This document shows, in pieces, positions 10,595 through 19,023 of a stretch of 64,000 nt of DNA. The stretch covers positions 3,139,001 through 3,203,000 of the forward strand of contig NC_011420.2 in the NCBI RefSeq assembly GCF_000016185.1, read 5' to 3'. The translations under genes and the position numbers were made by a program. Position 1 is the stretch's first letter. Each line of letters begins with the position of its first letter. A model generated the notes under the pieces. That model saw only the letters and a program-made list of their open reading frames with translations, was not told the DNA's origin and ran no database searches. This stretch comes from Rhodospirillum centenum SW. Its GTDB lineage: Bacteria; Pseudomonadota; Alphaproteobacteria; Azospirillales; Azospirillaceae.

Positions 10595-10987
10595 TCACGC
10601 GCTGCGCAGGGTCATCCGCTGGGGGGGCGTGGGGTGCAGCAGGTCGGTCAGGCGGCCGGCCATGTCGCGGCCCTTCTCGGTCAGGGTCACGATCTTGCGC
10701 CGGCGTTCGCGCGGGTCTTCCTCGGCGCGGACGAGGTCCAGCCCCTCCTTGCCGAAGCTGTGCCAGCGCGACAGCGCGGCCACGTTGCGCGAGGCGGAGG
10801 ACTGGGCGATGCCCAGCCGCTCCGAAAGGTCCCGGATCGACAGCCCCTCGTTCTGGGCGATCGTCAGGAAGGACAGCGCGTACTGGATGGGCAGGTCCGG
10901 GTCCAGGGTGCGGAATTCCTCCAGCACCCTGACCAGCGGGTCGAGCGCTTCAGGACGCCAGTCTGCGCCCCTGATGGGTACGGCCAT
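10595..10987 (-). CDS. MarR-family transcriptional regulator
   Basis: A 130-residue winged-helix regulator. The recognition region LSIRDLSERLGIAQSSASRNVAAL and the wing DPRERRRKIVTLTEKG are typical of MarR proteins, with dimerisation helices at both ends. The preceding small gene overlaps its start by about 38 bp on the same strand, so the two may be co-transcribed. The target is unknown; nothing nearby is an obvious partner, and the Mo-hydroxylase operon lies beyond the HNH gene on the opposite strand. The protein is slightly shorter at the N-terminus than classical MarR proteins. Confidence 0.88.
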   Translation of the reverse strand: MAVPIRGADWRPEALDPLVRVLEEFRTLDPDLPIQYALSFLTIAQNEGLSIRDLSERLGIAQSSASRNVAALSRWHSFGKEGLDLVRAEEDPRERRRKIVTLTEKGRDMAGRLTDLLHPTPPQRMTLRSA

Positions 10988-11171
10988 AGTCCGTCGGTCC
11001 TCTCGCCACCGGCCGCCAGCGGGCCGGGGTGTAGATCAGATGGAGGCGCCAGAGCCAGATGAGCAGCTCCCCGTTCTCCCGGCGGACCTGAAGGCCGCGC
11101 GGCAGGGAAGCCCAGCGCGCCAGCTCAACGTAAAGCTTGGGCCCCCGGCCCAGTGACACAAAGAAGCTCAT
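10950..11171 (-). CDS. Small hypothetical protein upstream of marR
   Basis: A 73-residue basic, Trp-rich peptide beginning MSFFVSLGRGPKLYVELARW. I do not recognise a family. Support comes from a good ribosome site (GGGGGAG a few bases before the ATG at 11171), amino-acid content that looks protein-like (LLIWLWRLHLIY) and its position directly before the MarR gene, which it overlaps. The C-terminal 20 residues are low-complexity Arg/Gly and may not matter. It could be a membrane-associated or nucleic-acid-binding peptide; nothing decides. Confidence 0.45.
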   Translation of the reverse strand: MSFFVSLGRGPKLYVELARWASLPRGLQVRRENGELLIWLWRLHLIYTPARWRPVARGPTDYGRTHQGRRLAS

Positions 11172-11304
11172 TATCTCCCCCGGATGTCGGAAATCCTTGA
11201 TGCGCATCGGCCTGTCCGTGGCGTGCGGTGCCGGACGGGCGGTCGACGCCGACGCCGGCAGCGCCGGCTGTCGCGCCGAAGACGGGGTAGGTCTTGAACA
11301 TCAT
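11125..11304 (-). CDS. Possible 59-residue peptide with strong ribosome site
   Basis: A short frame beginning MMFKTYPVFGATAGAAGVGV directly after an excellent Shine-Dalgarno sequence (GAGGAGGAG, 4 bases before the first ATG). The rest is Gly/Ala/His-rich with no recognisable domain, and its 3' end overlaps the start of the next small gene in another frame. The ribosome site is the only real support. It could be a leader peptide coupled to the downstream gene or chance. Confidence 0.25.
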   Translation of the reverse strand: MMFKTYPVFGATAGAAGVGVDRPSGTARHGQADAHQGFPTSGGDNELLCVTGPGAQALR

Positions 11305-11498
11305 GGATCTCCTCCTCGGGGTTTCTGACGCCCGATCTATCCCCGAAAGCCGGGAGGGATGCAAGCGGGGATCGGTCCCGGCCCCCGACCAGTTCCGGGA
11401 TCGGATGCATCCGGAACAGGGACAGCCGGCCCCCGGTTCCGGCCGGACGGCGGGCGCCGGTGCGTTCCTGACGGTGTCGGGAGCCCCCGCCGTTTCCC

Positions 11499-13487
11499 TC
11501 AGCCCACGCTGCGGCGCACGGCCAGGGCGGTCTTGCTGCCGCGGGCGAGGCCTGCCAGCGGGGAGGGGGCGCTGCCCTGGCCGCCCGGGGGGCCGCCCGG
11601 ATGGCCGCCCGGATGGGCACTCCTGGGGGCGCCGGGCGGGCGGCGGGCGGGGCGGATGTCCTCGTCGAACAGTTCCGCCAGCTTCTCCATCACCGTGCCG
11701 CCGAGCTGTTCGGCATCCACGATGGTGACGGCGCGGCGGTAATAGCGGGTGACGTCGTGGCCGATGCCGATGGCGATCAGCTCCACCGGGCTGTGCGCCT
11801 CGATCTGGCCGATCACCTGGCGCAGGTGCCGCTCCAGATAATTGCCGGCATTGACGGACAGGGTGCTGTCGTCCACCGGCGCCCCGTCGGAGATCACCAT
11901 CAGGATGCGCCGCTGCTCCGGCCGCGCGATCAGCCGGTTGTGCGCCCAGAGCAGGGCCTCGCCGTCGATGTTCTCCTTCAGGATGCCCTCGCGCAGCATC
12001 AGGCCCAGGTTCCGCCGCGCCCGCCGCCAGGGCGCGTCGGCCGACTTGTAGACGATGTGGCGCAGGTCGTTCAGCCGGCCCGGTGCCGGCGGCTTGCCGG
12101 CGGCGATCCAGCGTTCCCGGCTCTGGCCGCCCTTCCAGGCGCGGGTGGTGAAGCCCAGGATCTCCACCTTCACGCCGCAGCGTTCCAGGGTGCGGGCCAG
12201 GATGTCGGCCGACATGGCGGCGATGGTGATGGGCCGGCCCCGCATCGAGCCGGAATTGTCGATCAGCAGCCCCACCACCGTGTCGCGGAAGTCCGTCTCG
12301 TTCTCCCGCTTGAAGGAGAGCGGCAGCACCGGGTTCACCACCACGCGCGACAGCCGGGCGGCGTCCAGGATGCCTTCCTCCAGGTCGAACTCCCAGGCGC
12401 GGGTCTGCTTCGCCAGCAGGCGGCGTTGCAGCCGGTTGGCCAGCTTGGCGATCATGCCGTGCAGGTGCTGGAGCTGCTGGTCCAGCATCAGGCGCAGCCG
12501 GGCCAGCTCGTCGGGGTCGCACAAATCGTCGGCCTCCACCACCTCGTCGAACTCGGTGGTGAAGGCGCGGTAGGCGGCGGGGTCGGGCTCGTTGCGCCGG
12601 GCATCCGGGCGGCCCGGCCGGCCGGGCGCGCCCGGCTCCTCGCTGCCGGCCCCCTCGGTCGTCTCGGCCTCCTCCTCGCGGCTCTCGCCGCCGGCGGCCA
12701 TCTCCTCGGCGGGGGCCTGCTGTTCCTCCCCGCTGGCGGAGTCCTGGGCGTCGCCGCCCTGCTGCTCGCCGCCCTCGCTCTGCTCCTGGTCGTCGCCGCT
12801 GTCCTCGGGCGTGTCGGTCTGCGGCTGTTCCTCGCCGGGTTCGGGCTCCGGCTCGGCGCCCACCTCCATGTCCAGATCGGCCAGCAGCCGGCGGGCGGTG
12901 CGGGCGAAGGCCTCCTGGTCGTGCATGACCCGGCCCAGGTCCTCCAGCCCCTTGCCCAGCTTCTCCGTCACCCAGGGCCGCCAGAGCGCGACCGCGGCCG
13001 CGGCCGAGGCCGGCGGCGTCTCCCCGGTCATGGCTTCGCGCGCCAGCAGGCGCAGCGCATCGGCCAGCGGCGCTTGCTCGCGCTCGGTGATGCGGTCGAA
13101 GCCCTGGCGGCGGTAGCGCTCCTCCAGCGCCGCCTCCAGGTTGGCGGCCACCCCGGCCATGGCCGAGGCGCCCAGCGCCTCGCAGCGGGCCTGCTCCAGC
13201 GCGTCGTAGGACTGCCGCGCCGTCTCCGAGGTCGGCTGGCGCAGGGCGTGCAGGGCGGCGTCGTGGTGCTTCAGGCGCAGGGCCACGGCATCGGCCGCGC
13301 CGCGCACCCCGGCCACGTCGCGCGGGTTCAGGTCGCGCGCCGGCAGCGGCACCCGCACCCGCGTGCCGCTGGCCCCCGCCGGCTCGGCGGAGAACCCCAC
13401 GGTCAGCTCGCGCTTCTCCGCGATCGCCCGCACGCAGGCGCCGGTGGCACGCTTGAAGACCTCCAGGGGGGAATCGGACTGCGTCAT
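11499..13487 (-). CDS. cobT: Aerobic cobaltochelatase subunit CobT
   Basis: The 662-residue CobT subunit of the CobN-CobS-CobT complex, which inserts cobalt into hydrogenobyrinic acid a,c-diamide in aerobic B12 synthesis. The order is an N-terminal conserved region, a long acidic Glu/Gln/Asp-rich linker (about residues 215-300), then a von Willebrand A domain with the metal-site motif [11 protein letters not shown] and [35 protein letters not shown]. The last 60 residues are a Pro/Gly-rich tail. CobS lies upstream on the same strand but is separated by higBA and a gene relic rather than being adjacent as usual. B12 made with this enzyme would serve the methylmalonyl-CoA mutase encoded elsewhere in the window. 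Confidence 0.93.
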   Translation of the reverse strand: MTQSDSPLEVFKRATGACVRAIAEKRELTVGFSAEPAGASGTRVRVPLPARDLNPRDVAGVRGAADAVALRLKHHDAALHALRQPTSETARQSYDALEQARCEALGASAMAGVAANLEAALEERYRRQGFDRITEREQAPLADALRLLAREAMTGETPPASAAAAVALWRPWVTEKLGKGLEDLGRVMHDQEAFARTARRLLADLDMEVGAEPEPEPGEEQPQTDTPEDSGDDQEQSEGGEQQGGDAQDSASGEEQQAPAEEMAAGGESREEEAETTEGAGSEEPGAPGRPGRPDARRNEPDPAAYRAFTTEFDEVVEADDLCDPDELARLRLMLDQQLQHLHGMIAKLANRLQRRLLAKQTRAWEFDLEEGILDAARLSRVVVNPVLPLSFKRENETDFRDTVVGLLIDNSGSMRGRPITIAAMSADILARTLERCGVKVEILGFTTRAWKGGQSRERWIAAGKPPAPGRLNDLRHIVYKSADAPWRRARRNLGLMLREGILKENIDGEALLWAHNRLIARPEQRRILMVISDGAPVDDSTLSVNAGNYLERHLRQVIGQIEAHSPVELIAIGIGHDVTRYYRRAVTIVDAEQLGGTVMEKLAELFDEDIRPARRPPGAPRSAHPGGHPGGPPGGQGSAPSPLAGLARGSKTALAVRRSVG

Positions 13488-13530
13488 GGCCTCAGGTCCC
13501 GGTACGGGTCGGTGGGTCGGGGCGGGCGTT

Positions 13531-13566
13531 CTGCCGGTTGATCTGCCGGTTGATCTGCCGGTTGAT
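13531..13566. repeat. Three perfect 12-bp tandem repeats
   Basis: The unit CTGCCGGTTGAT occurs three times without a mismatch in the short gap between cobT and higA. It lies just downstream of the higA stop and upstream of the cobT start, so it would sit in the cobT leader. No function is evident; slippage-prone tracts like this often vary between strains. Confidence 0.8.
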
Positions 13567-13569
13567 CCG

Positions 13570-13896
13570 TCACGCGGCCAGCGGGCGGACGGCGGCGGCG
13601 ATCCGCGCGCCGCTTTCCGCCTCGGTCAGCGCAAGGTCGTAGGCGGACTGGAGGTTCAGCCAGAACCGCGCACTGTTGCCGAAATAGCGGGCCAGCCGCA
13701 GCGCGGTATCCGCCGTCACCGCGCGCCTGCCGGCCACGATTTCGGCCATCCGGCTCTGCGGCACGTCGATGGCGCGGGACAGGGCCGCGACCGACACGCC
13801 GGCCGCCGCCAGCTCCTCGGCCAGGATTTCGCCCGGATGGATCGGCGGAAGCCGCACGGCCTCAATGGTAATCGACGATTTCGACATCGTAGGCAT
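13570..13896 (-). CDS. higA: HigA-type antitoxin
   Basis: A 108-residue helix-turn-helix antitoxin of the HigA/VapI family. Diagnostic sequence is the N-terminal [17 protein letters not shown], the helix-turn-helix [25 protein letters not shown], and the C-terminal motif [18 protein letters not shown]. It neutralises the HigB nuclease and, with it, represses the operon. The start may be 13896 or the ATG at 13887; both overlap the end of higB, as is usual for this gene order (toxin first). The pair lies between cobS and cobT. Confidence 0.92.
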   Translation of the reverse strand: MPTMSKSSITIEAVRLPPIHPGEILAEELAAAGVSVAALSRAIDVPQSRMAEIVAGRRAVTADTALRLARYFGNSARFWLNLQSAYDLALTEAESGARIAAAVRPLAA

Positions 13897-14140
13897 CCCC
13901 GTCCTGGAAGGTGAAGCAGATCCGCCATTGCTCGTTGATGCGGATGCTGTACTGGCCCCGGCGCTCCCCGCCCAGCGCCTCGAAGCGGTTGGACGGCAGC
14001 CGCATCAGATCCTCGATGCAGGTCGCCTCGTTCAGGATGGCGACACGACGCTGCGCCTGACGCTCGAACGCCTGGAACTCGCGGACCCGCTGTCCCTCCA
14101 GAAAGAGCGCCGTGCGCTTGTCGGCGGCCGACTTGATCAT
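13862..14140 (-). CDS. higB: HigB-type mRNA interferase toxin
   Basis: A 92-residue RelE-superfamily toxin that cleaves mRNA on the ribosome. Family features are the central PSNRFEALGGERRGQYSIRINEQWRICFTF and the C-terminal [11 protein letters not shown]. The toxin gene comes first and overlaps higA by about 35 bp. Upstream of its start, at 14166-14182, lies a perfect palindrome that is a likely HigA operator. The N-terminus starts MIKSAADKRTALFLEGQRV, within normal length for the family. Confidence 0.92.
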   Translation of the reverse strand: MIKSAADKRTALFLEGQRVREFQAFERQAQRRVAILNEATCIEDLMRLPSNRFEALGGERRGQYSIRINEQWRICFTFQDGDAYDVEIVDYH

Positions 14141-14165
14141 GCCGTCAGTCTGCCCCGCCGCGTCC

Positions 14166-14182
14166 TATCCGTCAAACGGATA
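14166..14182 (-). promoter_or_regulatory. Probable HigA operator upstream of higB
   Basis: A perfect inverted repeat TATCCGT-caa-ACGGATA, 26 bp before the higB start codon. Position and symmetry fit autoregulation by the HigA dimer or HigBA complex, which is established for this family. The core resembles other HTH-antitoxin operators with TATCC/GGATA arms, for example those of E. coli HipB. Confidence 0.7.
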
Positions 14183-14238
14183 ACGCACGGCGGATACATC
14201 CGGAGCGCGGCGTCAGCCGCTGTCATGCTTCGTTTCTT

Positions 14239-14278
14239 ATCCGTGTTCATCCGTGCCGATCCGCGTTCATCCGTGTTG
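14239..14278. repeat. Four degenerate 10-bp repeats of the ATCCGTGTTC type
   Basis: Four consecutive units of ATCCGTGTTC or close variants (ATCCGTGCCG, ATCCGCGTTC, ATCCGTGTTG) lie between higB and the gene relic. From memory, runs of this kind are common next to GxxExxxY-type genes in many genomes, which fits the relic 36 bp away; this association is recollection, not tested. Confidence 0.6.
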
Positions 14279-14313
14279 CCCGGCTCCCCCCGCTGCCCGC
14301 CGGACAGTCCCGG

Positions 14314-14415
14314 TCAGCCGTTCAGCACCCGCGCATAGGTCAGTTTCGGGGTGCCGAAGTTCAGCAGCAGCACGGCGCGCAGGCGGCTGGTGCGCAGATA
14401 GGTCAGGAGTTGGGG
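14314..14415 (-). pseudogene. 3' relic of a GxxExxxY-type gene
   Basis: The minus strand reads QLLTYLRTSRLRAVLLLNFG and then TPKLTYARVLNG before a stop at 14314. This matches the conserved C-terminus of the small GxxExxxY protein family, normally about 125 residues. Only about 33 codons remain; upstream the frame loses resemblance, right before the cobS stop. It is a truncated remnant, probably left by the same rearrangement that brought in higBA. Identification rests on a short segment from memory of the family. Confidence 0.55.
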
Positions 14416-14439
14416 CCTCCCCGCCGTGCCGCCCGCGTC

Positions 14440-15426
14440 TCAGGTCAGGGTCGGCTTCACCCCGCTCTCCGGCAGTTCGGTGCCGAAGCAGCGCTGGTAG
14501 TATTCGGCCACGGTGGGGCGTTCCATCTCGTCGCACTTGTTCAGGAAGGTGACGCGGAAGGCGAAGGCGATGTCGCCGCCGAAGATCTCGGCGTTCTGCG
14601 CCCAGGTGATGACGGTGCGGGGGCTCATCACGGTGCTGATGTCGCCGGCGATGAAGCCGGCGCGGGTCAGGTCGGCCAGCCGCACCATGGCGTTGATCTT
14701 CCGCCGTCCCTCCTCGCTGTCATGGCCGGGCATCTTGGCCAGCACGATCTTCACCTCGTCGTCGTGCGGCAGGTAGTTCAGCGTCGCCACGATGTTCCAG
14801 CGGTCCATCTGGCCCTGGTTGATCTGCTGGGTGCCGTGGTAGAGCCCGGTCGTGTCGCCCAGCCCCACCGTGTTGGCCGTGGCGAACAGGCGGAAGGCCG
14901 GGTGCGGCCGGATCACCTTGTTCTGGTCCAGCAGGGTCAGCTTGCCTTCCACCTCCAGCACGCGCTGGATGACGAACATCACGTCCGGCCGGCCGGCGTC
15001 GTACTCGTCGAAGACGATGGCGCAGGGGTGTTGCAGCGCCCAGGGCAGGATGCCCTCGCGGTATTCCGTTACCTGCTTGCCGTCCTTCAGGACGATGGCG
15101 TCCTTGCCGATCAGGTCGATGCGGCTGATGTGGCTGTCCAGGTTGATGCGGATGCAGGGCCAGTTCAGCCGCGCCGCCACCTGCTCGATGTGGGTGGACT
15201 TGCCGGTGCCGTGATAACCCTGGATCATCACCCGCCGGTTGTAGGCGAAGCCCGCCAGGATCGCCATGGTCGTTTCGCGGTCGAAACGATAGGCGTCGTC
15301 CACCTCGGGCACATGCTCGCTGGTCTGGCTGAAGGCCGGCACCTGCATGTCGCTGTCGATGCCGAAGGTCTGGCGCACGGCGACCTTGATGTCGGGAAGC
15401 TCGGGGCGGGCGGGGGTCGTGGCCAT
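14440..15426 (-). CDS. cobS: Aerobic cobaltochelatase subunit CobS
   Basis: A 328-residue AAA+ ATPase that forms the ring of the cobaltochelatase with CobT and drives cobalt insertion by CobN. Walker A is [10 protein letters not shown] (about residue 70) and Walker B is [11 protein letters not shown] (about 135). Sensor-like sequence [24 protein letters not shown] follows. Length and C-terminus ([12 protein letters not shown]) agree with the family, so the gene is intact. It is separated from cobT by about 950 bp containing the GxxExxxY relic and higBA. The DnaJ-domain gene precedes it by about 80 bp on the same strand, an arrangement also seen in other alphaproteobacteria. Confidence 0.95.
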   Translation of the reverse strand: MATTPARPELPDIKVAVRQTFGIDSDMQVPAFSQTSEHVPEVDDAYRFDRETTMAILAGFAYNRRVMIQGYHGTGKSTHIEQVAARLNWPCIRINLDSHISRIDLIGKDAIVLKDGKQVTEYREGILPWALQHPCAIVFDEYDAGRPDVMFVIQRVLEVEGKLTLLDQNKVIRPHPAFRLFATANTVGLGDTTGLYHGTQQINQGQMDRWNIVATLNYLPHDDEVKIVLAKMPGHDSEEGRRKINAMVRLADLTRAGFIAGDISTVMSPRTVITWAQNAEIFGGDIAFAFRVTFLNKCDEMERPTVAEYYQRCFGTELPESGVKPTLT

Positions 15427-15508
15427 CGTGGGGGCTTGCTCTTCTGTTGCGGCGGCGGAACGGTCGGATCGGGTGGCGGCCGGGGGTTCTGTTTCGTCGG
15501 CGGAAGGA

Positions 15509-16087
15509 TCAGCCGGCGGCGTAGCTGGCGCGCAGCGTGCGGTAGGCCTGGTTGATGCGCTTCAGCCGCTCCTCCGCCTCCTTGTCGCCGCCGTTGGTGT
15601 CGGGATGGTGCGCCTTGGCCAGTTCGCGGTAGCGCGCCTTGATGCGGGCGAAGTCCACCGGGGGCTCCAGCTCCAGCACGGCCAGCGCCTCCTCCTCCGG
15701 GGTGCGGGGGCGCCTGGGGCGGACCTCGGCCGCGGCCTCGCCGTCCCATTCCGGGCCGAAGGGGGAGGCGCCGTTGTAGAGATCCTCGCGCGGCGAGCGG
15801 CCCTGGGTGCGCCAGCGCCCCATGGGCCAGGTCGGGCGCTGCCAGGTGGTGTCCTGGCGCACCTGCGCCTCGATCTCCTGCTCCGACATGCCGGCGTAGA
15901 AGTCCCACGCCTTGTTGTAGTCGCGCACATGGTCCAGGCAGAACCACCAGTACTCGTTCAGGCGGTCGCGCGCCTTGGGCGCGCGGAAATCGCCGATCTC
16001 GCGGCAGCCCGGATGGTCGCACGGGCGGGCCTGCGGCCGGGGCGCGTCGTTGAAGTCGAAGGACAGGCCGAAGCGGTTCTTCTGCAT
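15509..16087 (-). CDS. DnaJ-domain protein
   Basis: A 192-residue protein with a C-terminal J domain (about residues 125-190): [20 protein letters not shown], the diagnostic HPD in [12 protein letters not shown], and [12 protein letters not shown]. The N-terminus has [15 protein letters not shown] and [15 protein letters not shown], with paired Cys/His residues that may bind zinc. This architecture is a conserved alphaproteobacterial family normally adjacent to cobS. It would recruit a DnaK chaperone; a role in assembling the chelatase is inference from the neighbourhood only. Confidence 0.9.
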   Translation of the reverse strand: MQKNRFGLSFDFNDAPRPQARPCDHPGCREIGDFRAPKARDRLNEYWWFCLDHVRDYNKAWDFYAGMSEQEIEAQVRQDTTWQRPTWPMGRWRTQGRSPREDLYNGASPFGPEWDGEAAAEVRPRRPRTPEEEALAVLELEPPVDFARIKARYRELAKAHHPDTNGGDKEAEERLKRINQAYRTLRASYAAG

Positions 16088-16150
16088 GGGCGGAGTATGG
16101 GTCGGCGGCGGTCGGGTGACAAGGACGGCGGGGGCGGGAGCGCAGCGGGA

Positions 16151-17218
16151 TCAGCCCCGCCCGCTCCCCGGGCGGCGGTTTCCCAGGCCCCGGCTTTCCG
16201 AGAGCGCGACCAGCACCAGCCCGCTGCCGATCAGGCCCAGTCCCGTCAGGTTCGTCCAGGTCAAGGGCTCGCCCAGCCACCAGGCGGAGAGCAGCAGCCC
16301 CACCACCGGCGTGCCCAGCGTGCCCAGCGACGTGGTGATGGCCGGCAGCGCCCGGGTCACCGTCACCATGGCCCAGAAGCAGAAGGCGGTGCTGACCGGG
16401 CCGTTGTAGACCAGCACGGCGGCCAGGGTGCCCGACCAGTCGATGCCGCGCCCGCCCTCCAGCAGCAGGGCCGCCGGCACCAGCACCAGACTGGCGACCA
16501 GCGCCTGCCACGGCCCCAGGGACAGGGGCGTGCCCTCCCAGCGGTGGCCGCGCACCTGCACGATGTTCACGGCCCAGGCCAGGGCGGCCAGCAGCAGCAG
16601 CCCGTTGCCCAGCAGCACGCCCCGGTCGCCCCAGTCGAACCCGGCCGGGTTGAACAGCACGGCGACGCCCGCCAGCCCGGCCACCAGCCCCGCCCCCTTC
16701 ATCCAGGTCAGCCGCTCGCCCAGCACCAGCATCGCCATGGGCAGCACCCAGAGCGGCGTCGTGTAGGACAGGATGGCCGAGCGGCCGGCCGGCACGATCT
16801 GGAGCGCCAGCGCGATCAGCAGCACGAAGGCCGCCATCTGCAGCAGCCCCACCCAGACGACGATGCGGCGGTCGTGGCGCGACGGCAGCCGCGCCTGCCC
16901 GGCCGCCGCGGCGACCAGGAACAGGGTGGCGCAGCCCAGCACCATGCGGGCCGCGGCGAAGGTGACGGGCGGCATCAGCTCCACCCCCACCTTCATCACC
17001 GGCCAGTTCGCCCCCCAGAGCAGGATCACCAGCCCCAGCAGCAGGGCAGCCACGGCCGGCCGCACCGGGACGCTGCCCGACGGCCTGCTGCCCGACGGCC
17101 CGCTGCCCGATGGCCCGCTGCCCGGGGGGGCGCTTCCCGAAGGTCCGGAAGCACCGGGCGCGGCGGTGGCGGGCGCGGACGGCAGGGGATGGGAAGGCGG
17201 GGGGCTCGTGTCGTGCAT
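16151..17218 (-). CDS. EamA/DMT-superfamily transporter
   Basis: An inner-membrane protein with about ten transmembrane segments in two EamA repeats: first LLLGLVILLWGANWPVMKVG, with GRSAILSYTTPLWVLPMAML, and a second half containing VYNGPVSTAFCFWAMVTV and LGTLGTPVVGLLLSAWWLGE. Members export metabolites or amino acids; the substrate cannot be told. The first 55 residues are Pro/Ser/Gly-rich and come from a 15-bp tandem repeat (about 17072-17146, five units encoding SGSGP-like pentamers), so the natural start may lie downstream of it. Confidence 0.88.
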   Translation of the reverse strand: MHDTSPPPSHPLPSAPATAAPGASGPSGSAPPGSGPSGSGPSGSRPSGSVPVRPAVAALLLGLVILLWGANWPVMKVGVELMPPVTFAAARMVLGCATLFLVAAAAGQARLPSRHDRRIVVWVGLLQMAAFVLLIALALQIVPAGRSAILSYTTPLWVLPMAMLVLGERLTWMKGAGLVAGLAGVAVLFNPAGFDWGDRGVLLGNGLLLLAALAWAVNIVQVRGHRWEGTPLSLGPWQALVASLVLVPAALLLEGGRGIDWSGTLAAVLVYNGPVSTAFCFWAMVTVTRALPAITTSLGTLGTPVVGLLLSAWWLGEPLTWTNLTGLGLIGSGLVLVALSESRGLGNRRPGSGRG

Positions 17219-17409
17219 CGCGGGTCCGGGGAAAGCGGGACGGGAAAGCGCAACTGGAAAGCGGAACGGACAGGACGGAAACGGGCGGCCGGAGAGGTCG
17301 GCGGGATGCTGCCGGGCGGTTGCCAGGAACGGCCGGGCGCGGCACTGTCGCCCGACGCGGCTGCGCCCGCCAAGGATAGCGGGGACGCCATGCCCCGAGG
17401 GAGGCCATC

Positions 17410-17724
17410 TTGGACTACAGGACCCGCATCGAAGACAAGCTTACCCGGCACCTGGAGCCGGTCCGGCTCCGCATCAAGGATGTTTCGCACCGGCATGCCG
17501 GCCATGCGGACCGGCGTGTCTCCGACGCGCCCGAGGGGGGCGAGACGCATTTCTCGGTCGAGGTGGTCTCCGCCCGGTTCGACGGCATGGCCCGGCTCGC
17601 CCGGCACCGGCTGGTCAACGAACTGCTGGCGGACGAGCTGAAGGAGCGGGTCCACGCGCTCCAGCTCCGCACCCTGACCCCGGCAGAGGACGCGGCGGCG
17701 GCCGACAGCCCGCGCCGGCGCTGA
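17410..17724 (+). CDS. bolA: BolA-family protein
   Basis: A 104-residue BolA-like protein, a KH-like fold that partners monothiol glutaredoxins in iron-sulfur trafficking and can act in stress regulation. The family signature is GGETHFSVEVVSARFDGMARLARHRLVNELLADEL, with the invariant His. The start is a TTG at 17410 with GGGAGG 6 bases upstream; no in-frame ATG lies close by. The Ala/Arg tail after residue 90 is non-conserved. No glutaredoxin gene is adjacent. Confidence 0.92.
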   Translation: MDYRTRIEDKLTRHLEPVRLRIKDVSHRHAGHADRRVSDAPEGGETHFSVEVVSARFDGMARLARHRLVNELLADELKERVHALQLRTLTPAEDAAAADSPRRR

Positions 17725-17894
17725 CCCCGTTGAAGGGATGCGCAACCCTTGGGGTGTGTAATTTCGGGGTCATTGCCCGATCGGCGGGAAATGGGTTGAA
17801 CAGGTCATAGGACTGTCCATAATATAGCATTCAGGCGGGGCCGTCGGGTCCCGCCGTCCGTCCCTGACCGTCCCTCCCAGCCGGAGCGTCCGCC

Positions 17895-18287
17895 GTGCCG
17901 CCGCGTTCGAAACGTCTGTCGGGCAATGCCACACCGGGGGAAAGCCCCCAGATCATCCGCAATGTCACCGTGCTGGGCCAGCGCACCAGCGTCCGGCTGG
18001 AGCCGGAGATGTGGGACGCGCTGCTGGACGTCTGCCGCCGCGAGGGCCGCAGCGTCCATGAGGTGTGCAGCCGGATCGCCCAGGCGAAGCCGCCCGCCGC
18101 CTCGCTGACGGCGGCGATCCGGGTCTTCCTGCTCTCCTACTTCCGCCGCGCCGCCACCGAACAGGGGCACGCCCGCGCCGGCCATGGCGACGGCCGCGCC
18201 GGGGTCATGGAGCGCACCTTCCCGGGCACGCCCGCGACGCCCCTCTCACCCCCGGCGTCCGCCGTCCCGCTTCCTCCCTCGTCCTGA
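17895..18287 (+). CDS. Ribbon-helix-helix domain protein (first of two paralogues)
   Basis: A 130-residue protein whose centre reads RNVTVLGQRTSVRLEPEMWDALLDVCRREGRSVHEV followed by SLTAAIRVFLLSYFRRAA. This is the alphaproteobacterial RHH domain (PF13467-like), a small putative DNA-binding fold. The C-terminal 40 residues are low-complexity. A clear paralogue lies at 58557-58991. The function of the family is not established; DNA binding is inferred from the fold. Confidence 0.85.
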   Translation: MPPRSKRLSGNATPGESPQIIRNVTVLGQRTSVRLEPEMWDALLDVCRREGRSVHEVCSRIAQAKPPAASLTAAIRVFLLSYFRRAATEQGHARAGHGDGRAGVMERTFPGTPATPLSPPASAVPLPPSS

Positions 18288-18309
18288 CCCGGCGACGGCC
18301 GCCCCGCTC

Positions 18310-18924
18310 TCAGCCGCCCGTCGGGCTGGCAGGCTGGCGCGAGGGCGGTGGCGGTCCGGCCGGGCGCTCCGTTCCGCCGGGACCCGGCGGGCTGCCGGCT
18401 TCCGGCCCCGTCACCGGCTCGCCCTCCGCCGTCGCGTCCGGGTCCGCCGCCTCCGGTCCGGGCGCTCCGGGGACGACCCCGCGGTCCGGCGCCGCGTCCG
18501 GCAGGGTCGGGTCCAGCGGCGGGGCGACGCTGCCCGGATGCGGTCCGGGGGTGGTGACGCCGGCGGGGCTCTCCAGCCCCACTTCCGGGTCCACCAGATC
18601 GACGCGGTCGTCCACCTGCGTGTCCAGCCGGTCCGCCTCCGGCACCGGAGCCGCCGGCCCGGCCGGGTCGCCCGCCGTCCGGCCCGGCGGCGCCGGCCGC
18701 ACGATGTCGGCCGGGGGCGGCGGCGGTTCCGTCAGCGGCGAGGCGGGCCGCCCGGCCGGGGTGGACGGCCCCGCCTGCCCCGCCGCGGGCAGGGGGAGCA
18801 GCAGGGCCGGCAGCAACAGGAACGGCATCAGGCGCCGGCGGACCGGCGCGGGGGCGGGCGCGCGGGCCGGGCGCTGGTCGATCGACTGTTCCGTCGGCAG
18901 TCCTGTCGGCATGTCTGTCAGCAT
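18310..18924 (-). CDS. Proline-rich exported or anchored hypothetical protein
   Basis: About 204 residues. After a short start (MLTDMPTGLPTEQSIDQRPA) comes a basic cluster RRR and a hydrophobic stretch MPFLLLPALLLPLPAAGQA, ending in an Ala-x-Ala-like site, so it is either exported or anchored. The remainder is Pro/Ala/Gly/Asp-rich with no domain I recognise. I placed the start at 18924 because AGGAG lies upstream; an earlier ATG at 18966 exists. It ends 280 bp from the left copy of the 43-bp repeat. Low-complexity sequence makes the call uncertain. Confidence 0.5.
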   Translation of the reverse strand: MLTDMPTGLPTEQSIDQRPARAPAPAPVRRRLMPFLLLPALLLPLPAAGQAGPSTPAGRPASPLTEPPPPPADIVRPAPPGRTAGDPAGPAAPVPEADRLDTQVDDRVDLVDPEVGLESPAGVTTPGPHPGSVAPPLDPTLPDAAPDRGVVPGAPGPEAADPDATAEGEPVTGPEAGSPPGPGGTERPAGPPPPSRQPASPTGG

Positions 18925-18980
18925 GGGGGATCGCTCCTCGAAAGCGTGTCCCCGCCCAACAGCCACTCCCCAGGCCGGTT

Positions 18981-19023
18981 CCGCCCCGCGGGTGCCCTCC
19001 GCCCCGCCCGGCTCAGGCGGCGG
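18981..19023. repeat. 43-bp direct repeat, left copy (candidate attachment site)
   Basis: A perfect 43-bp sequence starting CCGCCCCGCGGG and ending GGCTCAGGCGGCGG, identical to 21769-21811. The right copy includes the last codons and stop of a chemotaxis receptor gene. The two copies enclose 2.75 kb carrying the interrupted abi gene. This is the pattern left when an element inserts into the 3' end of a gene and keeps that gene whole. Confidence 0.85.

Noticed and set aside
11601-13541. Plus-strand frame of 646 codons opposite cobT
   Set aside because: Shadow frame; cobT on the minus strand has full domain support.
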